NCBI GenBank assembly: GCA_046758465.1
Contig: JBHIAG010000022.1
Span: 1-23,025 of the forward strand
From: JBHIAG01 sp046758465
Lineage (GTDB): Bacteria > Acidobacteriota > Terriglobia > Acidiferrales > 2-02-FULL-67-57
Length of the DNA: 23,025 bases
Direction of reading: 5' to 3'
Shown here: one piece after another, positions 13,901-23,025 of the stretch
Layout of the letters: the number at the start of each line of letters is the position of its first letter
Numbering within the stretch: the first letter of the stretch is position 1
Notes under the pieces: model-generated
Database searches by the model: none
Seen by the model: the letters and a program-made list of their open reading frames with translations, nothing else
What the model was told of the DNA's origin: nothing
Program-made: the position numbers and the translations under genes

Positions 13901-15397
13901 TTAGCGGGTTTTTCGGAAGACGACCTGGAGCTCGCGGCGCCAGTCTTCGTTGAGGCCGACGAGGGTGAGGCGGAGTTGGGGTGTGAAGTAGCGGATGAGA
14001 GTTTCGGTGGTGGGGTGGAACTGGAAGGCCGGGGCGATGAGCAGCAACTCGGGCGGGTCAGGTTTGAGCGGGCGCGCGGGCGAGTAGCCGAAGCGTTCGA
14101 GCTCGCCGCGCTGGTGGAGCCAGCGCACGCGTTGCCAGTAGTCGAGGCCTTGCAGCGGCAAGTGAATTTCGCTCGACGCTTTCAACTCCATCACCACGAG
14201 TTGCGCGTCGCGCGTCACGCCCAGCAAGTCCACCACGCGACGTTCGCCCGCCGCCAATGCCGGCACCTGGCGATAGAGCTGCGCGCGTTCGAGCCGCGGG
14301 TCGAGCGTGTGGATGGTTTCCAGCACCACGCTTTCCAGCCAACGCTCCGACTGCAAGCGATAGAAAGCATCGTTAGGCTGACCGCCGGCCACGCGGCGCC
14401 GCAGGAGCTCGCGTAGCAGCGTTTCGAGTTTCGGCCAGTGTTGCGGCGTGAGCCGTTGCTGGGTGCCCACCCCAAACCACACCTCCCCACCCGCAGCCCG
14501 CGCAAATTCCAATCCGCGCACGCGTAGCGAAAGTTCCGGCCGCGGCGGCAGCACCACGCGCTCAATCATCTCCGGCGCCAGTGCACAGATGCGCGCGACG
14601 CTCGACTCCTCCGCGCGCCGCACCTCCACCGCCCAGGCCGCCGGCAGCAGCCGCGTGTCCCAGTTGCCCACCTCCACCGCCAGCGGCGCGCAGGTGAACT
14701 CCTGCTGGTTGACTTCGTAGACTTCAAACCGCCCCAGCGCTGCATCCAGTGCCAGCAGGCGACACGCGCTGAGCGCGCCGCGTCCCACCGGAACATACAG
14801 CCGCAGCCCGGCACACACGCGCTCCGGCCAGCGGTGACGATGCCATGCCAGCCAGATCAACCCGTAAGTCAGGATGCCGTCCACGCTCGCCGGCTCTTCC
14901 GAGTCGTTCACCCCGAGCACCGCCCACCACGTCTTTCCCACACCCACCAGCGCCCGCGTGTAGAGACCCGAAAAAGAGTTCTTCAGGTCAGCCGCAGTGG
15001 AGAGGTTTTCGATCTTGCCACGAGGAAACTCGCGCTCCAGCAGCCGGCGGAAGAAGGTGGCGTACGTACGGCGCGCAACGCGCCGTATGGCGTCGGTTGG
15101 CGTCGCACCGCGTGGCGTGGCGAGCGTCAACGTCCCCGGACGGCGCTGCCCGAACCGCTCCACGCGCACGCGTAGCCGACCCGCCGCCGCCTCTTCCACC
15201 TCCGCCACCCGCCGCACCCACGTGCGCTCCTCCGACCACAGGTGCAGCAGCAGCTTGCCCGCCTCCAGTCGCACCTCGTAACTGTTCGCCGCTAGGCGGA
15301 AGAGCAGCTCGCCGTCTTCGCTCACCTCCAGCCCCGCGCCGGCATGCGCCCGCAGAAACTCCTCAATCACCCCTTTGCGTGCTTCCAACTCCCCCAT
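13901..15397 (-). CDS. Predicted PD-(D/E)XK nuclease-like protein
   Basis: A 498-residue protein without a name I recognise. The C-terminal quarter has a PD-(D/E)XK nuclease core: Asp390 in RRVVDLLGV, then Glu404 and Lys406 in LVVMELKAS (D-x13-ExK), followed by LPLQGLDYWQRVRWL, where Gln and Tyr sit as in RecB/NucS-type motif IV. The N-terminal 370 residues are alpha/beta, rich in Arg and Leu, with no motif I can place; they may bind nucleic acid. The gene is divergent from the PolB operon, 210 bp away, which suggests but does not prove a shared role in DNA repair. The start at 15397 is the first ATG, with only a weak GAGCGGGCG upstream. The nuclease prediction rests on motif spacing, not on database search. 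Confidence 0.65.
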   Translation of the reverse strand: MGELEARKGVIEEFLRAHAGAGLEVSEDGELLFRLAANSYEVRLEAGKLLLHLWSEERTWVRRVAEVEEAAAGRLRVRVERFGQRRPGTLTLATPRGATPTDAIRRVARRTYATFFRRLLEREFPRGKIENLSTAADLKNSFSGLYTRALVGVGKTWWAVLGVNDSEEPASVDGILTYGLIWLAWHRHRWPERVCAGLRLYVPVGRGALSACRLLALDAALGRFEVYEVNQQEFTCAPLAVEVGNWDTRLLPAAWAVEVRRAEESSVARICALAPEMIERVVLPPRPELSLRVRGLEFARAAGGEVWFGVGTQQRLTPQHWPKLETLLRELLRRRVAGGQPNDAFYRLQSERWLESVVLETIHTLDPRLERAQLYRQVPALAAGERRVVDLLGVTRDAQLVVMELKASSEIHLPLQGLDYWQRVRWLHQRGELERFGYSPARPLKPDPPELLLIAPAFQFHPTTETLIRYFTPQLRLTLVGLNEDWRRELQVVFRKTR

Positions 15398-15538
15398 CGC
15401 CCGCTCGCTGACAATCGCCGGCGCCCATCATACCGCAAGCCGACGCTTCCGACGCGCCGCCGTCGTGCCGCCTGGTTTGCTCCGAGCGGGTAGTCCTCGC
15501 TGCGCAGGGTGGCCGTTAGCAAGCCACGGGCGTTTCCC

Positions 15539-15567
15539 TTGACTTTCGCTTTTTATTCGCCTATCAT
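15539..15567 (+). promoter_or_regulatory. Sigma-70 type promoter of the PolB operon
   Basis: The -35 TTGACT (15539-15544) and -10 TATCAT (15562-15567) are each 5/6 to consensus and are separated by exactly 17 bp. The predicted leader to ATG 15608 is about 34 nt. A GTGGC-N9-GCCAC inverted repeat (15509-15527) lies just upstream of the -35. No LexA-type box (CTGT-N8-ACAG or GAAC-N4-GTTC) is visible. Confidence 0.7.
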
Positions 15568-15607
15568 CGGCATTGCCAGCAACGCTCTGCGCTGGCGGTT
15601 TCTTCCG

Positions 15608-16228
15608 ATGGCTTTGCTGCTGACAACTCCAACTGTTTCTGCCCCCGCCCGACTGCAACCCTGGCGGTTGCCTGCACGAGGGCTGACCGTTTTTCACGGT
15701 GCGGGTAACGCGGCGCGGCTCTCGCACTACTTCCTCCCGCGGCTTCTCGTCGAAGGCAAGCGAGTCGTTTACTTGGACGGTGCCAACCGGATTGACCCGC
15801 TGCTGATCGCACGCTTTGCCCGCCAGCGCGGGCAGGAGCCCTCCGCGTTCAACCGGCGGATACGAGTCGCTCGGGCTTTTACCTGTTTTCAACTCACCGA
15901 ATTGCTTGCGCGTGTGCCGGGCGCATTGCGGAGGTTTCCCGCTGACATCCTGATCGTCACGGCCCTGCCGGATTTGTATTTCGACGAAGATGTGCGCGAG
16001 GGGGATGCCCGGGCTTGCTTTGAACAAGCGCTGAAAAGACTGCGGCGACTGGCACAACCGCCACTGTCCGTGGCGGTGTTTTCCGATGCTCGCTCCTTTG
16101 TCACCGCGCGGAGAAGGTTTTTCGGGCAGCTCACTGCTCATGCCGACCAAGTGTGGAAGTTCGAGGTGCAGGCAAACGACAAGCTCACGCTGACCTGCGA
16201 GCGCGTAAGGCCGCGATTGCCAGGCTAG
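15608..16228 (+). CDS. RecA/RadA-like protein with degenerate ATP site
   Basis: A 206-residue protein with the strand order of a RecA/RadB-like core: GLTVFHGAGNAARLSHYFLP (residues 25-44) at the P-loop position, KRVVYLDGANRIDP (51-64), VARAFTCFQLTELL (88-101), PADILIVTALPDLYFDED (111-128) at the Walker B position, and LSVAVFSDARSF (153-164). The P-loop lacks GK[T/S] (it reads GAGNAAR), and no Asp ends the Walker B strand, so ATP hydrolysis is unlikely. I chose ATG 15608 because the promoter at 15539-15567 lies just upstream; the frame to 15509 would include the promoter itself. It is the first gene of a three-gene operon with the small helical protein (19-nt gap) and PolB. By analogy with ImuA and RadA paralogues it may be a structural adaptor. 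The family call is by eye. Confidence 0.7.
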   Translation: MALLLTTPTVSAPARLQPWRLPARGLTVFHGAGNAARLSHYFLPRLLVEGKRVVYLDGANRIDPLLIARFARQRGQEPSAFNRRIRVARAFTCFQLTELLARVPGALRRFPADILIVTALPDLYFDEDVREGDARACFEQALKRLRRLAQPPLSVAVFSDARSFVTARRRFFGQLTAHADQVWKFEVQANDKLTLTCERVRPRLPG

Positions 16229-16247
16229 CTGCTCCCGGAGGTGTTCT

Positions 16248-16601
16248 ATGGGTCGTACCGTTCCCACTTTTCGTCAACTCATTGAACAGGCGGCACAGCG
16301 ATGGATGAAATTCCGTCGGGCGTTGCGGCGAGAGGATCAGCAGCACTTTGACCGCCTTTTTCTGCGCGCCCGCTCCTACACCCAGGCTGCCACCTACCAG
16401 TGCCACGACAATCCGATGGAAGCGATCCTACTCTCCATCGCTCTTGACCAGGAAAAGCGCCTGTATGCACTCGAGCGCCAACTTCGGCAAGGAGAGAAAG
16501 CCCATGCGACTCCAGGGGTGGATACTAGACCTCTACCCCAGCCCGCAAGGAATGACGCTGTGGCTGATCGAGACGAACCAGAAGCGCCACCGGCTGATTG
16601 A
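16248..16601 (+). CDS. Small helical protein of the PolB operon
   Basis: A 117-residue protein of unknown family. GGAGG lies 6 nt before ATG 16248, a strong ribosome site. Residues 7-82 are strongly helical and charged (TFRQLIEQAAQRWMKFRRAL, then DPM-like NPMEAILLSIALDQEKRLYALERQLRQ). The last 35 residues are Pro/Asp/Ala-rich, probably disordered, and are read from the first 98 nt of the polymerase gene in another frame. Its position between a RecA-like protein and a PolB suggests an adaptor or accessory subunit. That is inference; there is no catalytic motif. Confidence 0.75.
   Translation: MGRTVPTFRQLIEQAAQRWMKFRRALRREDQQHFDRLFLRARSYTQAATYQCHDNPMEAILLSIALDQEKRLYALERQLRQGEKAHATPGVDTRPLPQPARNDAVADRDEPEAPPAD
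16489..16496 (+). promoter_or_regulatory. Shine-Dalgarno setting the PolB start inside the upstream gene
   Basis: AAGGAGAG ends 7 nt before ATG 16504. It lies within the coding sequence of the small helical protein and fixes the polymerase start, so the overlap of the two genes is real. Confidence 0.8.
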
Positions 16602-18675
16602 CCCATTTTCGCCGGCCTGCTACGTGCACGGCTCCCCAGCCACCTTGCGTCGGCTTCAGGGTAGGCTCGAAGCGCGCGGCTGGGCGGTGACTTGCCGGCT
16701 CACCGAGCGCACCGATCTCTGGCAGGGCAAGGCCCTGCCAGTCCTGCAAGTTTCTGTTCAGCACCCGACTGAGTTCAACTCCTTGGTGCGGTGGGTGCAC
16801 CGTTTCGACTCACACCTGCGGCTCTATAACAGCGATCTCATGCTGGGCCCACGCTATTGCTGGGAAAGGCAGGTATTCCCCCTCGCCAGGGTCGAGGTAG
16901 CAGTGGATGAGCATGGACGTGTCTGTGGCTTGGAGCGCCGAGACGATGAGTGGGCCTTGGACTACGAGCTGCCGCCGTTCAAGATCATGCGCCTACGCCT
17001 GGAAGGACTTTCCCGGGTCAACCCTACGCACGGACGCCGCAGCGCGCTGGAAGTGGAAGTAGATGGTGACTGTTATGTGATGGACGAATCCGGTGAGCCT
17101 GCGGTGGTCATGTTCCAGCGCCTTCTCAGGCAGCATGATCCAGACTTGATCCTGTCGGAGTGGGGAGATTCCACCATCCTGCCCCTCTTGGGCCGGCAGG
17201 CAAGACAACTGAATCTCCCGCTGCAACTCAACCGCGACCCCAACCTGCCCGTGCATCAGAGTCGGGCCCGGAGTTTTATGAGCTACGGGCGCATCCTCTT
17301 CAAGGACAGCGCGACTACGCTCTACGGCCGGCTGCACGTAGACGTGAGCAACTCATTCATCGCCGGCCACTGTGAGCTGGATGGCCTGTGGGAATTGGCC
17401 CGCGTGACGAAGTTGCCGCTGCAGTATGCGGCCCGCACCACCACCGGTACGGGCATTTCCTATATGCAGATGGAAGTGGCCTACCGCGACCGGGTGCTGA
17501 TCCCGGAGCAGAAAAGCGAACCGGAGGACTTCAAGCACCCAGACCAGCTTCTCATCGCTGACCGAGGTGGGCTGGTGTTCCCTCCAATCTTGGGCTTCCA
17601 CGAAAACGTAGCGGAGTTGGACTTCCCGTCACAGTTTCCCAGCATCATGGTTCATTTCAACGTTTCCTCGGAAACCGTGAACTGCCCGTGCTGCCCGCAG
17701 AGCCCGCCGATTCCCGAACTCGGCTACCGCCTCTGCCGCAAGCGCCCAGGCATCGTCGGGCGCACGGTGGCCCCACTGATTGAGAAAAGGCAACGGTACA
17801 AAGAGCTACTAGAAACTGTCCCCGCATCCAGTCGGCGGGAACAGTACAAGCGCCGGCGGGAGGCGGCGAAGTGGCTGTTGGTCTGCTGCTTCGGCTACCT
17901 GGGTTACAAAAACGCCCGCCTGGGCAAAATCGAGGCCCACGAAAGCATCAACGCCATCGGACGCGAGCAACTGCTGGTGGCCAAAGAAACAGCCGAGCAG
18001 CGGGGGTTCCGTGTTCTGCATGCGGTTGTGGACAGCCTGTACGTCCAACGAGAGCGGTCCACACGAGAAGACTACGAACGGTTGGCAGAGGAAATTCATG
18101 AGCGCACAGGATTGCCCATTTCTCTGCAGGCCCTCTACCGCTACATCGTCTTCCTGCCATCCAAACAGTTTGAAGCTGTGCCAGTCCCCAACCGCTTCTT
18201 CGCGGTCAGTGAAGAAAGCGAGCTGAAGGTACGGGGCCTGGAGTCGCGCCGCCATGATACCGCCCCATTCGTGGCCCGGATGCAGCAGGAAGTCTTGGCC
18301 ATCCTGGCTGAAGCCCGCGACTCCACGAGCTACCGCCGGAAGCTTGCAGAAGCCCGGGCAGTGCTGGCCCGCTACCAGCAGGCCCTAGAGAGCGGTGCGG
18401 TTACCCTCGAAGACTTGGTCATCAGCAAACGGCTCACGCGCCCACCGCGCCAGTACCAGAAAGCTAGCCTGACCGCCATTGCTGCCCAGCAACTCGCCGG
18501 CCGCGGCGTCAAGCTGCGCCCGGGGCAGACAGTTGACTACATCATCACCGACGCCGAGGCTGTCCTGCCCAATGACCGCGTGCGGGCGTACACCCTTTGG
18601 GAAGGCTGGTGCGGGTACGACCGAGAAAAGTATCGGGAGATGCTAGTAGCGGCGTTTGCACCCTTCCAACGCTAG
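16504..18675 (+). CDS. Divergent family B DNA polymerase (PolB2-like)
   Basis: A 723-residue protein with the PolB layout: N-terminal and exonuclease-like regions (1-320), then palm, fingers and thumb. Motif A is present as LDFPSQFPSIM with Asp373. Motif B is present as KWLLVCCFGYLGYKNAR with Lys456. Motif C, normally YGDTDS, reads HAVVDS (506-511), keeping only the second Asp (Asp510). The exonuclease I motif (D-x-E) is absent: the expected strand reads MRLRLEGLSR at about 162. The exo II region reads SEWGDSTILPLL. The thumb has the family end VISKRLTRPPRQY and LRPGQTVDYIITDAE. Cys394, 396, 397 and 411 may bind metal. Loss of proofreading with both key metal ligands kept resembles archaeal PolB2/Dpo2, linked to lesion bypass. 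It may be slow or error-prone rather than dead. Confidence 0.9.
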   Translation: MRLQGWILDLYPSPQGMTLWLIETNQKRHRLIDPFSPACYVHGSPATLRRLQGRLEARGWAVTCRLTERTDLWQGKALPVLQVSVQHPTEFNSLVRWVHRFDSHLRLYNSDLMLGPRYCWERQVFPLARVEVAVDEHGRVCGLERRDDEWALDYELPPFKIMRLRLEGLSRVNPTHGRRSALEVEVDGDCYVMDESGEPAVVMFQRLLRQHDPDLILSEWGDSTILPLLGRQARQLNLPLQLNRDPNLPVHQSRARSFMSYGRILFKDSATTLYGRLHVDVSNSFIAGHCELDGLWELARVTKLPLQYAARTTTGTGISYMQMEVAYRDRVLIPEQKSEPEDFKHPDQLLIADRGGLVFPPILGFHENVAELDFPSQFPSIMVHFNVSSETVNCPCCPQSPPIPELGYRLCRKRPGIVGRTVAPLIEKRQRYKELLETVPASSRREQYKRRREAAKWLLVCCFGYLGYKNARLGKIEAHESINAIGREQLLVAKETAEQRGFRVLHAVVDSLYVQRERSTREDYERLAEEIHERTGLPISLQALYRYIVFLPSKQFEAVPVPNRFFAVSEESELKVRGLESRRHDTAPFVARMQQEVLAILAEARDSTSYRRKLAEARAVLARYQQALESGAVTLEDLVISKRLTRPPRQYQKASLTAIAAQQLAGRGVKLRPGQTVDYIITDAEAVLPNDRVRAYTLWEGWCGYDREKYREMLVAAFAPFQR

Positions 18676-18706
18676 CAGGCGCGACAACCATCCCCGGCGT
18701 TCCCAT

Positions 18707-18732
18707 CGAGCGCGCTCGCCTGACAATATTTT
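18707..18732 (+). terminator. Possible weak terminator after PolB
   Basis: CGAGCGCGCTCG (18707-18718) is a perfect palindrome, followed after about 9 nt by a TTTTT run. The tight loop and the distance to the T-run make this uncertain. Confidence 0.3.
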
Positions 18733-18747
18733 TATCTCCCGTGTAGT
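18720..18747 (+). promoter_or_regulatory. Possible promoter for dprA-topA
   Basis: CTGACA (18720-18725) and TGTAGT (18742-18747) are separated by 16 bp. The match is moderate, about 109 nt upstream of the dprA start, and overlaps the possible terminator above. A better site is not visible in 18676-18855. Confidence 0.3.
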
Positions 18748-18824
18748 TTGCACGCGCACCGCCCTCAGGGCCGCAGGTAACTTTTGCTTGATTTTTCGCA
18801 ACTCTTAGGGGCACCGTAAGGCCT

Positions 18825-18843
18825 GCCCCGCCAGCGGCGGGGC
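18825..18843. repeat. GC-rich hairpin before dprA
   Basis: GCCCCGCC (18825-18832) pairs with GGCGGGGC (18836-18843) around AGC. It lies 13 nt before the dprA ATG and could mask its weak ribosome site. It is preceded by AAGGCCTGCC, the same 10-mer that precedes the hairpin after topA. Confidence 0.6.
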
Positions 18844-18855
18844 TGGCGAGCAACA

Positions 18856-20019
18856 ATGGCGCAGGAACTTGAGCGCTACACCTACTGGCTGGCGATGACG
18901 CTGACGCCGGGCATCGGGTCGCGGCTGGCAGCGCAGCTCTTGAAGCGCCTCGGTTCACCCGAGCGCATCTTCACCGCCTCGCTCACCGAACTCAGAGCCG
19001 CCGGCGCGCCCGCCTCGGTGGCACAGACCCTGCATTCCCGCGTGCCGCTCAAAGCCGCCGAGCAAGAGCTGGATAAAGTTCGCCAGCTCAACTGCCGCCT
19101 GCTGGCTTGGGACGAACCCGACTACCCCGAACTGCTCAAGCAAATCTCCGACCCGCCCGTGCTGCTCTACCTGCGCGGCGACGCGACGGTGCTGAAGAAC
19201 CACTGCTTGGCCATCGTCGGCTCGCGCAAGCCCACCCCCTACGGCACCCAGGTGTGCGAGCGGCTGGCGCAGCAGTTGGCCGAGCGCGGTCTCACCATCG
19301 TCAGCGGGCTGGCCCGCGGCATTGACTCCGCCGCCCACCGCGGCGCCCTCAACGCCGCCGGTGGCAAAACCATCGCCGTGCTGGGCACCGGCATCGACAC
19401 CGACTACCCGAAGGAAAACAAGAAGCTCCGCCAGCAGGTCGAAGCCAACGGCTGCGTCCTCACTGAATTTCCTTTGGGCTTCTTTCCCGCCCCGCAGAAC
19501 TTTCCCATCCGCAACCGCATCATTGCCGGGCTGAGCTGGGGTGTAGTCATCGGCGAGGGCGGGCAGTATTCCGGCGCCCTCATCACCGGGCGGCTCGCGC
19601 TCGAATACAACCGCCAGGTCTACGGCGTCCCGGGCAACATCACCAACCCCAAGAGTTGGGCGCCCAACAACTTCATCAAGCAGGGCGCCAAGCTGGTCAG
19701 CGACTGGGAGGATGTCGTCGAAGAGTTGCCCACGCCGGTGCGAAACGAAATCCTGGCCCAGCTCGCCGCCGCCCCCCGAAGCTTCGGGGCCGCCATCCCG
19801 CCACCCGGCCTGCCCCTCACCGCGCAGCTTTCCGACAGCGAGCGTGCCCTCTTCGGCATCCTCAAGGTGGACGAGGCGCTGCACGTGGACCAACTGGTTG
19901 AGTCCAGTGAACTGACCTCCTCGGACGTGCTGGCCGCCCTCTTCGACTTGGAAATGAAAGGATTGATCCGGCAACTGCCCGGCAAATACTTCCTTCGCGC
20001 CCTGCCGGCCGCCTCCTAG
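18856..20019 (+). CDS. dprA: DNA-processing protein DprA
   Basis: Loads RecA onto incoming single-stranded DNA during natural transformation. The 387-residue protein has an N-terminal SAM/helix-hairpin-helix-like region (LTPGIGSRLAAQLLKRLGSP, 16-35). The Rossmann-like DprA core has GSRKPTPYG at 122-130, SGLARGIDSAAHRGAL at 150-165, FPIRNRIIAGLS at 216-227, SGALITGRLALEYNR, and YGVPGN. A C-terminal winged-helix domain spans about 325-380. The usual SxGxNxLI near the end of the core reads SWAPNNFIKQGA here. The linker between core and winged helix carries the palindrome-encoded PRSFGA at 307-312. The topA start is 5 nt after the stop, the common dprA-topA operon. Competence cannot be inferred from this gene alone. 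Confidence 0.96.
   Translation: MAQELERYTYWLAMTLTPGIGSRLAAQLLKRLGSPERIFTASLTELRAAGAPASVAQTLHSRVPLKAAEQELDKVRQLNCRLLAWDEPDYPELLKQISDPPVLLYLRGDATVLKNHCLAIVGSRKPTPYGTQVCERLAQQLAERGLTIVSGLARGIDSAAHRGALNAAGGKTIAVLGTGIDTDYPKENKKLRQQVEANGCVLTEFPLGFFPAPQNFPIRNRIIAGLSWGVVIGEGGQYSGALITGRLALEYNRQVYGVPGNITNPKSWAPNNFIKQGAKLVSDWEDVVEELPTPVRNEILAQLAAAPRSFGAAIPPPGLPLTAQLSDSERALFGILKVDEALHVDQLVESSELTSSDVLAALFDLEMKGLIRQLPGKYFLRALPAAS
19774..19789. repeat. Palindromic element inside dprA (encodes PRSFGA)
   Basis: CCCCGAAGCTTCGGGG is a 16-bp perfect palindrome identical to that in hemY and in the same reading frame (Pro-Arg-Ser-Phe-Gly-Ala). It falls in the interdomain linker. Confidence 0.8.
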
Positions 20020-20024
20020 CCGCT

Positions 20025-22607
<2,583 letters not shown>

Positions 22608-22628
22608 GCCTTCCGCCCAAGGCCTGCC

Positions 22629-22649
22629 TGCCCCCGCTGAGCGGGGGCA
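22629..22649 (+). terminator. GC-rich hairpin after topA
   Basis: TGCCCCCGC (22629-22637) and GCGGGGGCA (22641-22649) form a 9-bp stem with loop TGA, 21 nt after the topA stop. No T-run follows, so it is either an inefficient terminator or an mRNA 3'-end stabiliser. It is preceded by AAGGCCTGCC, as is the hairpin before dprA. Confidence 0.5.
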
Positions 22650-22685
22650 TTGCCCCCGTGCACAAGCTGAGATAGTGTCTGGCCG

Positions 22686-22973
22686 ATGAGCGTCGCGCTC
22701 TGGCCCTGGATCATCTTCGCGCTGCTGGTGCTGGGGCTAATCCTGATTGACCCCGGCGTGAGCGGGTTGGGTATTGATACACTGAGCGTGGACTGCGGGC
22801 TGTCGAAAGATTTCGAAGTCCATCGGCTCTGCCACGGCGCCGGGCTCTAGCAGCTCGAAAGCCTGGCCGACCTCAGCCGGCTGCCGGAGAGCGGCGCCTT
22901 GCTCGTCGTGGCGGCCATCAAGCTCGAAGACGATTTCGGCAGGCCCGCGCGCGTTTTCGCTGTCCTGCCGTAG
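22686..22973 (+). pseudogene. Decayed cyclase/kynurenine-formamidase-like gene, C-terminal part
   Basis: The frame opens at ATG 22686 with a hydrophobic helix (LWPWIIFALLVLGLILI). It then reads GVSGLGIDTLSVDCG, SKDFEVHRLCHGAGL, a TAG at 22848-22850, QLESLADLSRLPESGALLVV, and FGRPARVFAVLP to a second TAG at 22971. Cyclase-family (kynurenine formamidase-like) proteins end with this series, and the first TAG replaces the Tyr of GAGLYQLE. The catalytic N-terminal domain with its HxxxD-type metal site is missing and replaced by an unrelated membrane helix. So this is a truncated, nonsense-interrupted remnant of an enzyme of that family. Confidence 0.7.
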
Positions 22974-22979
22974 GGGCGA

Positions 22980-23025
22980 ATGCTGGCATCGTTGCTGTAT
23001 TTGCTGCTGGGTCTGGCGGGGCTGT
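22980..23025 (+). CDS. Start of an exported or membrane protein (runs off the window)
   Basis: TAGGGGCG lies just before ATG 22980. The 15 visible codons read MLASLLYLLLGLAGL, a signal peptide or membrane helix. Only the start is in the window, so the family cannot be named. Confidence 0.45.
   Translation, partial: MLASLLYLLLGLAGL

Noticed and set aside
15509..15527. GTGGC-N9-GCCAC as a LexA-type operator for the PolB operon
   Set aside because: It does not match any LexA box that I know. It is kept only as a possible operator beside the promoter.

Overview
The window looks like a GC-rich bacterial chromosome segment, most probably Acidobacteriota. I infer this from a helix-turn-helix domain fused to a PD40 beta-propeller, a zinc-ribbon/three-helix membrane protein, GC-rich palindromic and short tandem repeats between genes, and a bacterial PolB2-like operon. 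No rRNA, CRISPR array, transposase or phage gene is visible. Codon use and gene packing are uniform, apart from a few repeat-laden gaps.

Layout, left to right. (1) 96-566 encodes a small zinc-ribbon membrane protein whose only sensible start is ATA. (2) A tRNA with a CAT anticodon (746-817) is followed by a scrambled partial copy of its own 3' half and by a short remnant of a membrane sensor gene. (3) hemE-hemH-hemY (1068-4529) overlap one another and form one late heme-biosynthesis operon. (4) Two minus-strand genes follow: an MBL-fold hydrolase and a large membrane-anchored alpha/beta hydrolase. (5) Two plus-strand genes follow: a threonine/serine dehydratase-like PLP enzyme and a LURP-one/Tubby-like protein. 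(6) 9651-13900 is a looser minus-strand block: an HTH-TM-PD40 protein, a probably broken secreted protein with a 9-bp repeat tail, a secreted SH3/LSM-like protein with a glycine-rich membrane tail, and a 636-bp gap full of inverted repeats. (7) A PD-(D/E)XK-like nuclease (minus) lies back to back with a three-gene plus-strand operon: a RecA-like ATPase without its ATP-binding residues, a small helical protein, and a divergent family B DNA polymerase. (8) dprA-topA form an operon, followed by a decayed cyclase/kynurenine-formamidase-like gene and the first codons of another gene.

The most interesting part is 15539-18675. A near-consensus promoter drives the RecA-like/small protein/PolB operon. 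The polymerase keeps the motif A Asp and the second motif C Asp, but has lost the first motif C Asp and the recognisable exonuclease I motif. This matches archaeal PolB2 (Dpo2) and its bacterial relatives. The arrangement of a dead RecA fold, an adaptor-sized protein and an error-prone-type polymerase recalls the ImuA-ImuB-DnaE2 mutasome. I propose, as inference, that it is an alternative translesion module, possibly aided by the divergent nuclease.

Second in interest is a perfect palindrome, CCCCGAAGCTTCGGGG. It lies inside both hemY and dprA, encodes PRSFGA in the same frame in each, and occurs again between genes. It behaves like a small palindromic element that can insert into coding sequence.
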